Below the pieces are notes generated by a model, which had not been told where the DNA came from, searched no databases, and worked only from the letters and a program-made list of their open reading frames with translations. The position numbers and the translations under genes are program-made. DNA of 64,000 nucleotides from the NCBI GenBank assembly GCA_937928385.1, contig CALEZD010000042.1, positions 1 to 64,000 on the forward strand, written 5' to 3'. Every line of letters begins with the position of its first letter. The stretch's first letter is position 1. Positions 45,318-52,850 of this stretch are shown here, piece after piece. This stretch comes from an uncultured Bacteroidota bacterium. Its GTDB lineage: Bacteria; Bacteroidota; Bacteroidia; Chitinophagales; Chitinophagaceae.

Positions 45318-46277
45318 ATGCTACAGGATATAATAGAAACAGGCAAAAAAGACACCCGCTCAGGCTTTGGTGACGGTATATTGGAAGCAGCACGCAAGAA
45401 CCCCAATATCGTGGCGCTATCTGCCGACCTCGCCGGCTCATTGAAGCTGAATGGCTTTATGAAAGAGTTTCCCGAACGTTTTATACAGGTAGGTATTGCA
45501 GAAGCTAATATGATGGGCGTTGCTGCCGGCCTGACTGTAGGTGGTAAAATACCATACACCACTACTTTCGCCAACTTTTCTACATCCCGTGTGTACGACC
45601 AGGTACGCCAGTCTATAGCATATAGCGGCAAGAATGTAAAAATATGCGCTTCTCACGCAGGTCTTACCCTGGGCGAAGACGGAGCTACACACCAGGTGCT
45701 GGAAGATATAGGCATGATGAAAATGCTACCCGGTATGACCGTTATAGTACCCTGCGACTATACACAAACCAAACTGGCTACTATGGCGATAGCCGACTAC
45801 CAGGGCCCTGTGTACCTGCGTTTCGGTCGCCCGGTATGGCCCATATTTACTAAAGAAGACCAGCAATTCGAAATAGGTAAAGCACAGGTACTGGCAGAAG
45901 GTACCGATGTAACGATTATAGCCTGCGGCCACTTAGTGTGGACAGCCGTAGAAGCCGCTAAAGCACTGGCTGAAAAAGGCATATCTGTTGAGCTCATCAA
46001 CATGCACACCATCAAGCCGCTGGACGAAGCAGCTATCCTGAAATCTGTAGCCAAAACAGGTTGCGTAGTAACTGCTGAAGAACACCAGCGCAATGGCGGC
46101 CTGGGCGATGCGGTAGCGCAGGTATTGGCTCAGCACCACCCTGCCCCGCAGGAATATGTAGCGGTAAACGATACCTTTGGCGAAAGCGGTAAGCCCACCG
46201 ACCTGCTGAAAAAATATGGTTTGGACAAGCCGGATGTTATCGCAGCTGTAGAAAAAGTGATGAAGCGCAAAGCCTAA
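45318..46277 (+). CDS. Transketolase C-terminal subunit (split type)
   Basis: A 319-residue protein corresponding to the pyrimidine-binding and C-terminal domains of transketolase. Motifs are DTRSGFGDGILEA, FIQVGIAEANMMGVAAGLTV (with the catalytic-type Glu of the GIAEANM motif), SHAGLTLGEDGATHQ and EEHQRNGGLGDAVAQVLAQH. Bacteroidota often encode transketolase as two adjacent subunits; the N-terminal ThDP-phosphate-binding half is not adjacent here. It overlaps the stop of the convergent decarboxylase gene by 4 bases. The full enzyme moves two-carbon ketol units in the pentose phosphate pathway. A dxs-like or pyruvate dehydrogenase role is less likely from length. Confidence 0.9.
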   Translation: MLQDIIETGKKDTRSGFGDGILEAARKNPNIVALSADLAGSLKLNGFMKEFPERFIQVGIAEANMMGVAAGLTVGGKIPYTTTFANFSTSRVYDQVRQSIAYSGKNVKICASHAGLTLGEDGATHQVLEDIGMMKMLPGMTVIVPCDYTQTKLATMAIADYQGPVYLRFGRPVWPIFTKEDQQFEIGKAQVLAEGTDVTIIACGHLVWTAVEAAKALAEKGISVELINMHTIKPLDEAAILKSVAKTGCVVTAEEHQRNGGLGDAVAQVLAQHHPAPQEYVAVNDTFGESGKPTDLLKKYGLDKPDVIAAVEKVMKRKA

Positions 46278-47725
46278 CCTGCTTTCAATAAATCATCCCT
46301 GTGCCTTTCAAGCATAGCCAGCAGTTTATCTACATGCGTCAGATGAGTGCGGAATGACAGGCAGGCAAACCGCAATACAAACATCCCGTTCAGCATGGTG
46401 GATGAAATAAAAATTTCACCATCCGCATGTATGGCTCCTAAGAGTTTTTTGTTGAACTCATTAGCATCACCGCTCTCCGGTATATACCTGTAAGCTACTA
46501 CCGTTAGTTCTGGTTTACATATTATTTCAAAACCCAGTTCTGCAACCCTTTCGGTGAAATATCTTGTCAGCAGCAATTTCTCCTGCAAACAATCCCTGAA
46601 TGGTTGCTCGCCATATAGCTTCAGAGGTAGCCACATTCGCAGCCCCCTGAAGTGTTTACTCAACTCAGGCGACACATCGGCCGGTGAAACGCTGTCAGTT
46701 GTCGCCGTAGTGTCCTGCATATAATGGGCATCATAAGCAAAAGCCTCTTGCAGGTGCCTCTTTTCTTTCACCAATACTATGCCCGTACCATAAGGAAGGA
46801 ATAAACCTTTATGCGGGTCCAGCACTACCGAGTCTGCTTGCTCTATACTCTTCATCTTCTCTTTGTACTCATCCAGCAGCAGGAAGTACCCGCCATAAGC
46901 TGCATCTACGTGAAACCACAAGTTGTATTGCTTTGCCACAGCACTTATTGCCGCTAACGGGTCTATTGCACCTGTATCAGTGCTTCCTGCGTTGGCTACT
47001 ATCATGAAAGGTTTGTACGGGCCATTTTTTTCTTCCGCTATTTGTTGTTCCAGGTCGGCAATATCCATTCTGTATTGGCCGTCTGTCTTTATGTACTTTA
47101 TTTTGCAGTCCTTCAACCCCGCAATAAACAATGCTCTTCGTACACTATGATGCGCCTGTTCGGTTGTATAAACCACGCGGGTACAATAATCTTCAGAATA
47201 CCAGACCTGTTTTTCCCTCGCAGCTATGACGGCCACGAGGTTAGCTATACTGCCACCCGATGTTATATTGCCGCCAAAACCCTCATTATATCCTACCAGT
47301 TTCGCTGTCCATTCTATCAAAGCATTTTCAATACGCACCGCACCGGGTGATGCATAAAACACCCCTGCATATTTATTGGTTATATCAGCCAGGTAGTCGC
47401 CAAGTGCTGCGGCATATATGCCACCACCCGGTATATAACCCAGGTGCCCGCCATGTGCGGTATTGATGCCCGGTTTTTCCAAATGCTTTTCCAACAGGTG
47501 GATAACACTGCCCATATCATTCGGGGGTGAAAAATCCGTATCACTTAATGTGTTGTCGTCCTTACCTTCCTGTATATATGTCTTTGCAGTCAGCAGTCTT
47601 TCAAGAAAAACTTCTGCATATTCCTGCACAATTGCGGAAGTTTCTTTACGTACATCTTCATCAGGTTCCAGTGTTCGTGCGGCTCTTTGCAGTTGTTGTA
47701 TCTGCGCTATCAGTTCATTGTTCAT
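46274..47725 (-). CDS. PLP-dependent group II decarboxylase
   Basis: A 483-residue aromatic-L-amino-acid/glutamate decarboxylase-type enzyme. The ATG at 47725 (MNNELIAQIQ) is preferred; seven extra codons exist upstream. Motifs are GHLGYIPGGGIYAAALGDYL, TSGGSIANLVAVIAARE, the Asp in FHVDAAYGGY that holds the PLP nitrogen, and the Lys for PLP in LDPHKGLFLPYGTG. HKG instead of the usual HKW is seen in many group II homologues. Substrate is not deduced. It stands alone, convergent with the transketolase half, and upstream of the terminator shared near rplI. Confidence 0.87.
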   Translation of the reverse strand: MNNELIAQIQQLQRAARTLEPDEDVRKETSAIVQEYAEVFLERLLTAKTYIQEGKDDNTLSDTDFSPPNDMGSVIHLLEKHLEKPGINTAHGGHLGYIPGGGIYAAALGDYLADITNKYAGVFYASPGAVRIENALIEWTAKLVGYNEGFGGNITSGGSIANLVAVIAAREKQVWYSEDYCTRVVYTTEQAHHSVRRALFIAGLKDCKIKYIKTDGQYRMDIADLEQQIAEEKNGPYKPFMIVANAGSTDTGAIDPLAAISAVAKQYNLWFHVDAAYGGYFLLLDEYKEKMKSIEQADSVVLDPHKGLFLPYGTGIVLVKEKRHLQEAFAYDAHYMQDTTATTDSVSPADVSPELSKHFRGLRMWLPLKLYGEQPFRDCLQEKLLLTRYFTERVAELGFEIICKPELTVVAYRYIPESGDANEFNKKLLGAIHADGEIFISSTMLNGMFVLRFACLSFRTHLTHVDKLLAMLERHRDDLLKAG

Positions 47726-47766
47726 GATAGCAAATGTAATAAACACCCGCTTAGGGTGGTGCCGAT

Positions 47767-47797
47767 AAAAAAAGCGGCTTCATGTGAAGCCGCTTTT
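47767..47797 (-). terminator. Intrinsic terminator of ribosomal operon
   Basis: A 12-base stem AAAAGCGGCTTC / GAAGCCGCTTTT (47770-47781, 47786-47797) with the T-run on the minus strand, 21 bases after the rplI stop. Confidence 0.88.
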
Positions 47798-47818
47798 CAT
47801 TACGTTCTCTTTTTCAGA

Positions 47819-48265
47819 TTATTCACCCGCCACTTCAAATTCTATTTCCAGTACGTTATCCTTACCGAAATCTATCAAAGCTTTGTGCATACCTACCTCT
47901 TTCACATCACCTACCAGTGATATGCGGCGGCGGTCTATTTCATAACCCTTTTGCTCGCGTATGGCACGTGCCAGCTGTATAGAAGTAACAGAGCCGAAAA
48001 TCTTTCCGCTGGTACCTGTTTTAGCACCTATTTTCACAGGGCCTGCTTTCAGTACATCCGTTACTTTAGCTATCTCAGCTATCAATGCGTCTTCGCGTTT
48101 CTTCAGCTGCTTGCGGCGCTCTTCTAATATTTTCAGATTAGATTGGCTCGCCTCAAGTGCGAATTTCTGAGGTATTAGGTAGTTGCGGGCGTATCCCGGC
48201 TTTACTACTACCAGCTCGTGGGCTGAGCCCAGGTTGTCTACATCTTTAATTAATATGACTTGCAT
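47819..48265 (-). CDS. rplI: 50S ribosomal protein bL9
   Basis: A 148-residue bL9 protein with the typical N-terminal domain (MQVILIKDVDNLGSAHELVV, GYARNYLIPQKFA), a long connecting helix and the C-terminal globular domain (GKIFGSVTSIQLARAI, RRRISLVGDVKEVGMHK). bL9 sits on the large subunit near the L1 stalk and helps prevent frameshifting. It is the last gene of the rpsF-rpsR-rplI operon, 6 bases after rpsR. Confidence 0.98.
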   Translation of the reverse strand: MQVILIKDVDNLGSAHELVVVKPGYARNYLIPQKFALEASQSNLKILEERRKQLKKREDALIAEIAKVTDVLKAGPVKIGAKTGTSGKIFGSVTSIQLARAIREQKGYEIDRRRISLVGDVKEVGMHKALIDFGKDNVLEIEFEVAGE

Positions 48266-48271
48266 TGGTTA

Positions 48272-48538
48272 TTACTTTAAAAGGTCTGTTACATAAGGCA
48301 TCAGGGACATCTGGCGTGCCTTTTTTATTGCTTGTGCTACTTTGCGCTGGTATTTCAGCGAGTTGCCCGTAATACGGCGGGGCAACATTTTACCCTGTTC
48401 GTTTACAAATTTCTTCAAAAATTCGGCGTCTTTGTAATCAATATACTTGATGCCCATTTTCTTGAAACGGCAGTATTTTTTCTGGCGATGCTCTATACGT
48501 GTAGAGGTCAGAAATTTTATATCGTTTTGTTTAGCCAT
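48272..48538 (-). CDS. rpsR: 30S ribosomal protein bS18
   Basis: An 88-residue bS18 with the characteristic KKYCRFKKMGIKYIDYKDAE region and LPRRITGNSLKYQRKVAQAI. It binds 16S rRNA with bS6 on the small-subunit platform. It lies between rpsF (22 bases upstream) and rplI. Confidence 0.98.
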   Translation of the reverse strand: MAKQNDIKFLTSTRIEHRQKKYCRFKKMGIKYIDYKDAEFLKKFVNEQGKMLPRRITGNSLKYQRKVAQAIKKARQMSLMPYVTDLLK

Positions 48539-48560
48539 TGTTCAGTTCTTTTAAATGTGA

Positions 48561-48926
48561 TTAAGCGGTAACGCTTTCTTCTGCGTTAACTTTATTACGC
48601 TTTCTTGCATTGTACTGCACGGCGTATTTATCCAGTTTGGTAATCATGTGGCGCATTACAGATTCATCGCGGTTCATCTGTATTTCCAACGTACCGTTGC
48701 TCTGCGGGTCTGCCTGGTACTCAAGCACCCAATACAGGCCGGTTGTCTTTTTGTCGATGGGGTAAGCCAGCGAGCGAAGGCCCCATGCATTTTCGTGAAC
48801 GATTTTGCCACCGCTCTCTTTAATAAAATCTGCGTACTTTTTCTGAGCCGCTTTGTACTCATCTTCTGCCAATACCGGCGTGAAAATGATCATCAGCTCA
48901 TAATCCTGAAGGTTTTCTGTTGCCAT
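48561..48926 (-). CDS. rpsF: 30S ribosomal protein bS6
   Basis: A 121-residue bS6 (YELMIIFTPVLAEDEYKAAQ, WGLRSLAYPIDKKTTGLYWV, MRHMITKLDKYAVQYNARKR). It forms a heterodimer with bS18 and is the first gene of the operon. A hairpin-containing leader at 48961-49010 upstream, similar in position to S6:S18 binding leaders, may control it. Confidence 0.98.
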   Translation of the reverse strand: MATENLQDYELMIIFTPVLAEDEYKAAQKKYADFIKESGGKIVHENAWGLRSLAYPIDKKTTGLYWVLEYQADPQSNGTLEIQMNRDESVMRHMITKLDKYAVQYNARKRNKVNAEESVTA

Positions 48927-48960
48927 AAAAATTGTTTAGTTATTAAAATTTTCCCCTCGT

Positions 48961-49010
48961 ATCCGGCAGCAACGCTGGTTATCGGCCCGGAGATGGACAA
49001 ATAGCCGGAT
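48961..49010 (-). promoter_or_regulatory. Putative S6:S18-type ribosomal leader hairpin
   Basis: In the rpsF leader (minus strand) ATCCGGC and GCCGGAT close a 7-base stem (49004-49010 with 48961-48967) around a C/G-rich internal region containing GGGCCGATAACC. A TACCTTTG -7 box on the minus strand at 49023-49030 would start transcription about 95 bases before rpsF, just upstream of the hairpin. Position and the CCG-containing stem fit the autoregulatory S6:S18-binding leaders of rpsF operons; the identification needs a covariance model. Confidence 0.45.
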
Positions 49011-49078
49011 AATTTTGGGAACGCAAAGGTAAGGGGATTTCCTGATTTTATGAAATCATGGCAGAGAAATATCTAATA

Positions 49079-49303
49079 TTATTGATTTTCAGTCTTTTGC
49101 ACGAATAATTTCCGCCAAACAGCCCTCAAAAACAGGTACACAGGGAAAAGCAGCAATACCAGCAAAACGCCCGTAAACAGTATTCCTGCCGCTTCTTTAA
49201 AGTCTAATGTACCGTCTGAATAGCTATCAAACATACCTACATCGACACTGATGGTCATAGGCAATGCCATAAAACGGATATGGTTGATAAACAGCTTTTT
49301 CAC
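49079..49303 (-). CDS. Small single-helix membrane protein
   Basis: A 74-residue frame with an N-terminal amphipathic stretch, a polar middle (DVGMFDSYSDGTLDFKEA) and a strong membrane helix (GILFTGVLLVLLLFPVYLFL, about 40-60) followed by a basic tail. No family is recognised. It lies alone between the rpsF leader and the terminator at 49341; coding is supported only by the clear helix and topology (basic residues follow the helix). Confidence 0.5.
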   Translation of the reverse strand: MKKLFINHIRFMALPMTISVDVGMFDSYSDGTLDFKEAAGILFTGVLLVLLLFPVYLFLRAVWRKLFVQKTENQ

Positions 49304-49340
49304 GAATAGTGCTAAGTTAGTAAAATCAGTAACCCGCTAC

Positions 49341-49374
49341 AAAAAAAACAGCCCGGCAATACTGCCGGGCTGTT
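49341..49374 (-). terminator. Intrinsic terminator of T9SS protein gene
   Basis: A 12-base stem AACAGCCCGGCA / TGCCGGGCTGTT (49347-49358, 49363-49374) with an eight-base T-run on the minus strand, 22 bases after the stop of the gene at 49397. Confidence 0.88.
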
Positions 49375-49396
49375 ACACTATAACAGAGAATACTTC

Positions 49397-50767
49397 TTAT
49401 TGTATCGTTACCATCTGCCTGGCGGGCGCATGGCCTTTGCTCTCTACGCTCAGTATATAATTGCCGGCAGGCAAGCCTGCAACACTCATAGTAGCTTTTT
49501 GCATACCATTTACCTGCAAGTCCCTTACAGTCTGTCCGCTCATGCCGGTCAGCCTGATGTTGGCATCTTTCCTGTCGCCCAATACTATATTAATATTCGT
49601 GCTGGCGGGGTTAGGGTATATCACTACCTGTTCTTTCTTCTGCGCATCCTGCACGCCTACATTAAAGTAGTACTCCCAGTACATATTGCGTACTAAGAAC
49701 GGTGTTGGAATTTTAAAACCGCCAAAGTATACATACACCTCTATCTTAGTAGGGTTGTCATTGTTATCGTAGCTTACCTCACCTTCTCCCTGTATTTCCC
49801 AATTGCTTGTCGTGTCGTTCCATTGCGAGAAGAATACATTGGTAGGCAGGCCCTTGCTATTATTCGTCCTGGTTTCTAATTGGTCATATACCCAATCAGC
49901 AGAGTCAACATCCCATGATTTAGACAGGTAATAATTATATGCGCCATTATTATCATAACCGGTACTGTCAAAATAGTTGTTTACCCATCCCGCTGTATCA
50001 TAGTCCTGCTCCAGCGATGTGACTATCTTGTTATTACTGTAAGTATTAATCACCTGACCGGCGGTATCCCAACTGCTGCCATTCCAGCTATAACTCATGG
50101 AGTGTAACATATTACCATTGCCGTCGTAAGTATATACCGACTTATTCCACGGGTTAGGTACGCCCATTACATGGTTTACAGTACTATCAGTCAGCAATTT
50201 GTTCTGGTTGTCAAATACCCGGAAGGTAATACCGCTTGTATCCCATTTGTTGTTCAGTCCATCCCAGTACAGGGTAGTTTCTTTTGTGATGTTGCCATTA
50301 GCATCACGCACAGCCAGGTGTTTGCTGTTGTCTTTCAGCCCGCCGCCGTTATCGTACTGCTCCAGGAATTCCATTCTCCTGTTGCTGCCATCATAGTTGC
50401 TGATGTACCTCCTGTATGGCTCCAGCCCGCCGCCGTTGTCGGTCAGCATCACCGCCGTATCATACAATATGGTACTGCTCAGCCCGTAGTCATCCACATC
50501 AATATCATCGGTGTTCAGTACAGAGCCTCTGCCATTGGAGTACTTATAAAACGCAGAGTCCGTAAGTTCCAGCGACGAGCCATCAAAGGAGTAATCTGAA
50601 GTGGCTGCCAGCCTCCAGTAAGCGGCTGTGGTTTTGGCCCCTGCCCTCGATGATTGTACAATAGCTTTCGCTGTGGAGCCCGGTGTGTTCTTTGAGGATA
50701 ATGTGGTTTGCGCCTGCATGCTGGTAGCCGCAAAGCCCATAAATAGTAGTGGTAGTATTTGTCTCAT
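49397..50767 (-). CDS. Type IX secretion substrate, repetitive surface protein
   Basis: A 456-residue secreted protein from the ATG at 50767, where the signal peptide begins (MRQILPLLFMGFAATSMQAQ); the frame is open 42 codons further upstream but that part is not signal-like. The middle consists of repeated units of the type YDGNGNMLHSMSYSWNGSSW and YDNNGAYNYYLSKSWDVDSA, reminiscent of YD/RHS-like or DUF3836-type repeats. The C-terminus (about 375-456) is a type A sorting domain (VVIYPNPASTNINIVLG, LTGMSGQTVRDLQV, LPAGNYILSVESKG). Surface location is expected; function unknown. It lies immediately downstream of the cyclase array. Confidence 0.87.
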   Translation of the reverse strand: MRQILPLLFMGFAATSMQAQTTLSSKNTPGSTAKAIVQSSRAGAKTTAAYWRLAATSDYSFDGSSLELTDSAFYKYSNGRGSVLNTDDIDVDDYGLSSTILYDTAVMLTDNGGGLEPYRRYISNYDGSNRRMEFLEQYDNGGGLKDNSKHLAVRDANGNITKETTLYWDGLNNKWDTSGITFRVFDNQNKLLTDSTVNHVMGVPNPWNKSVYTYDGNGNMLHSMSYSWNGSSWDTAGQVINTYSNNKIVTSLEQDYDTAGWVNNYFDSTGYDNNGAYNYYLSKSWDVDSADWVYDQLETRTNNSKGLPTNVFFSQWNDTTSNWEIQGEGEVSYDNNDNPTKIEVYVYFGGFKIPTPFLVRNMYWEYYFNVGVQDAQKKEQVVIYPNPASTNINIVLGDRKDANIRLTGMSGQTVRDLQVNGMQKATMSVAGLPAGNYILSVESKGHAPARQMVTIQ

Positions 50768-50908
50768 AAAGATGAAGTTTCGGGCAAAGCTATAGGGCGG
50801 TGGCCATTCAAAAATCAGGCGTGTAGATATAGATTTGTTAAAACTTGAATTGTGATTGTCATGTAAAACCCACATCACAGGTTTATTAACCACTGGTTAC
50901 ATACTTAA

Positions 50909-52795
50909 TTAGGCCTCTACAAAATACATTTTCAACATACCCTTATTTTTAGCTTCCAATTCACCACGATATATGCAGGTAAATTTATCCTTCACTAATT
51001 CGTAAGTGGTTTGTGAGATGTTTATCTTTCCGGGTTCACCGCTGCTTTCCATACGGCTTGCTGTGTTTACAGTATCTCCCCATATATCGTAGGCAAACTT
51101 TTTTACACCGACTATGCCTGCTACTACAGGCCCGGTATGAATACCGATTCTTATCTCAAAGTATAATTGCCCTGCAGCTTCTTTCTCTTTCTTATATTGC
51201 ATCATAAACTGCTGAACATCTATAGCAGCCTTTACGACATCTGTTGCATTGGTAGTATTAGGTGTTGGCAATCCACCGGCAGCCATATAAGCGTCACCTA
51301 TAGTCTTTATCTTTTCCACTCCATGCTTCTGCATAATCAGGTCAAAAGCAGAAAAGCAATTGTTGATCTGCGCCACAAGGTCCTGCGGCGACATTTTTTC
51401 TGAAAGCTGTGTAAACCCCTTGAAGTCCGTAAACAGCACGGTTGTCTGCTCAATGAGTTTTGCCTCAGCGCCCCCTTTCTCTTTCAGCTCTTCAGCAACT
51501 TCTTCAGGCAGGATATTTAGAAGCAGTTCTTCGCTCCTTGCCTTTTCCTTTTCTACTATCGACTTTTGTTTCCTTACTTTATTTCGCTGGCGCATTACCA
51601 CACCTGTAAACAACAGCAGTGCGGCCATACCTCCCAGGGTAGTATTGCGAATATTCTTTTGTATGATGACCTTCTTCTCCTGCTCAGCATTGGCTATTGC
51701 TGCTTTTTTATCATAGTCATACTGCATCTGTTGCTTCATCATGGCCTTGTCATTCTCAACTGAAAAAACGGAATCTTTCAGAATTCTATAGGTTAGATAG
51801 TTATTATATGCAGCTTTGTAATCGCCCATTTCCACATTTGTCTGCGTTAGCATGCCATAGTAATATGCCTGCCCTTCCATGTCACCGAGGTATCTCAAAA
51901 CTTCAATAGCTTCTGTCAGGTATTTCACAGCAAGTTTCAATCTTTCAGATTTGCTACCAGGCATCAATGCACTTGGCTTTATAAGACCTAGCGAATCTTT
52001 TATACCTGCCATAACATATACTGTTCCGATATTACCCAGTATGGTGCTTCTTATGGATGTATCAGTAACCGTTTTTAATGCCTTAAAATAATAGAGCAGG
52101 GCCATCGGATAATCGTAATTGTCCCTGCTCTGATATATCCAGCCAATATTCGCAAGTGTATTTATTATATAACGTTCCAGTTGCAAAGTCTCTGCTAACT
52201 TTAGCGTCTTCATTTGATATTCTAACGCCAAATCAAATTTCAACGACGATTGATAACAGTTCCCCAGATTTCCTAATACAGGTACCATTCTGGCAGAATC
52301 CTTTAACTGTTCAAATATTTTCAACTCTTTAGTATAGTACTCTATCGCATCGGGTGTATTATTCGAGGAATAATACACATTCCCAATCACATGCATATTA
52401 GCGGCAACACTTATGGTGTCCTGTAAAAGCTCATAAGTTTTCAGAGACTTAAAAGCACACTCAATTGACTTTGGATAATCTGACTTTGCATAATATGATT
52501 TCGCCAAACGAAAATTTGCTTGTGCTATAGTCTTGTCCATGGAAAGTTTAGTGGCCAATTTTTCAGCTTGTGTTGCATACTTAATGCTCCCGTCATAAAC
52601 CTTCATATCATAATTGGCATCAGAAATCGCTAACAGCAGCTTTGCTTTGTTACTGTCGTTCACTTCCCTTCGCACCGGTGCATTTAGCTCAGATACAAGT
52701 GAGTCCAATAATTCCTGTCCCTTCAATTGGGCAAAGGCCTCGCTGCTACTAACCAATAGCAGCAGGAACATCAGGATGCCGTACGACTTTTTCAT
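50909..52795 (-). CDS. TPR-coupled class III adenylate cyclase, paralogue 1
   Basis: A 628-residue membrane protein: signal peptide (YGILMFLLLLVSSSEAFAQL), TPR repeats (about 40-345), membrane helix (TTLGGMAALLLFTGVVM, about 378-394), the linker LLLNILPEEVAEELKEKG, and a C-terminal class III cyclase domain. The metal Asp of VLFTDFKGFT and of IGDAYMAAGG (D501), the adenine-specifying Lys of EKIKT and Asp of AYDIWG (D570), and the transition-state Asn577 and Arg581 (NTASR) are all present. It should make cAMP as a homodimer, gated by its periplasmic TPRs. It is the most divergent member (Lys/Glu-rich insert, PNTTNATD loop) and the last in transcriptional order, 55 bases from paralogue 2. Confidence 0.93.
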   Translation of the reverse strand: MKKSYGILMFLLLLVSSSEAFAQLKGQELLDSLVSELNAPVRREVNDSNKAKLLLAISDANYDMKVYDGSIKYATQAEKLATKLSMDKTIAQANFRLAKSYYAKSDYPKSIECAFKSLKTYELLQDTISVAANMHVIGNVYYSSNNTPDAIEYYTKELKIFEQLKDSARMVPVLGNLGNCYQSSLKFDLALEYQMKTLKLAETLQLERYIINTLANIGWIYQSRDNYDYPMALLYYFKALKTVTDTSIRSTILGNIGTVYVMAGIKDSLGLIKPSALMPGSKSERLKLAVKYLTEAIEVLRYLGDMEGQAYYYGMLTQTNVEMGDYKAAYNNYLTYRILKDSVFSVENDKAMMKQQMQYDYDKKAAIANAEQEKKVIIQKNIRNTTLGGMAALLLFTGVVMRQRNKVRKQKSIVEKEKARSEELLLNILPEEVAEELKEKGGAEAKLIEQTTVLFTDFKGFTQLSEKMSPQDLVAQINNCFSAFDLIMQKHGVEKIKTIGDAYMAAGGLPTPNTTNATDVVKAAIDVQQFMMQYKKEKEAAGQLYFEIRIGIHTGPVVAGIVGVKKFAYDIWGDTVNTASRMESSGEPGKINISQTTYELVKDKFTCIYRGELEAKNKGMLKMYFVEA

Positions 52796-52850
52796 AAAAG
52801 AACATTAAAACATGAATTGGCAATAAAAGCAACTATATATTCTCAAATAA

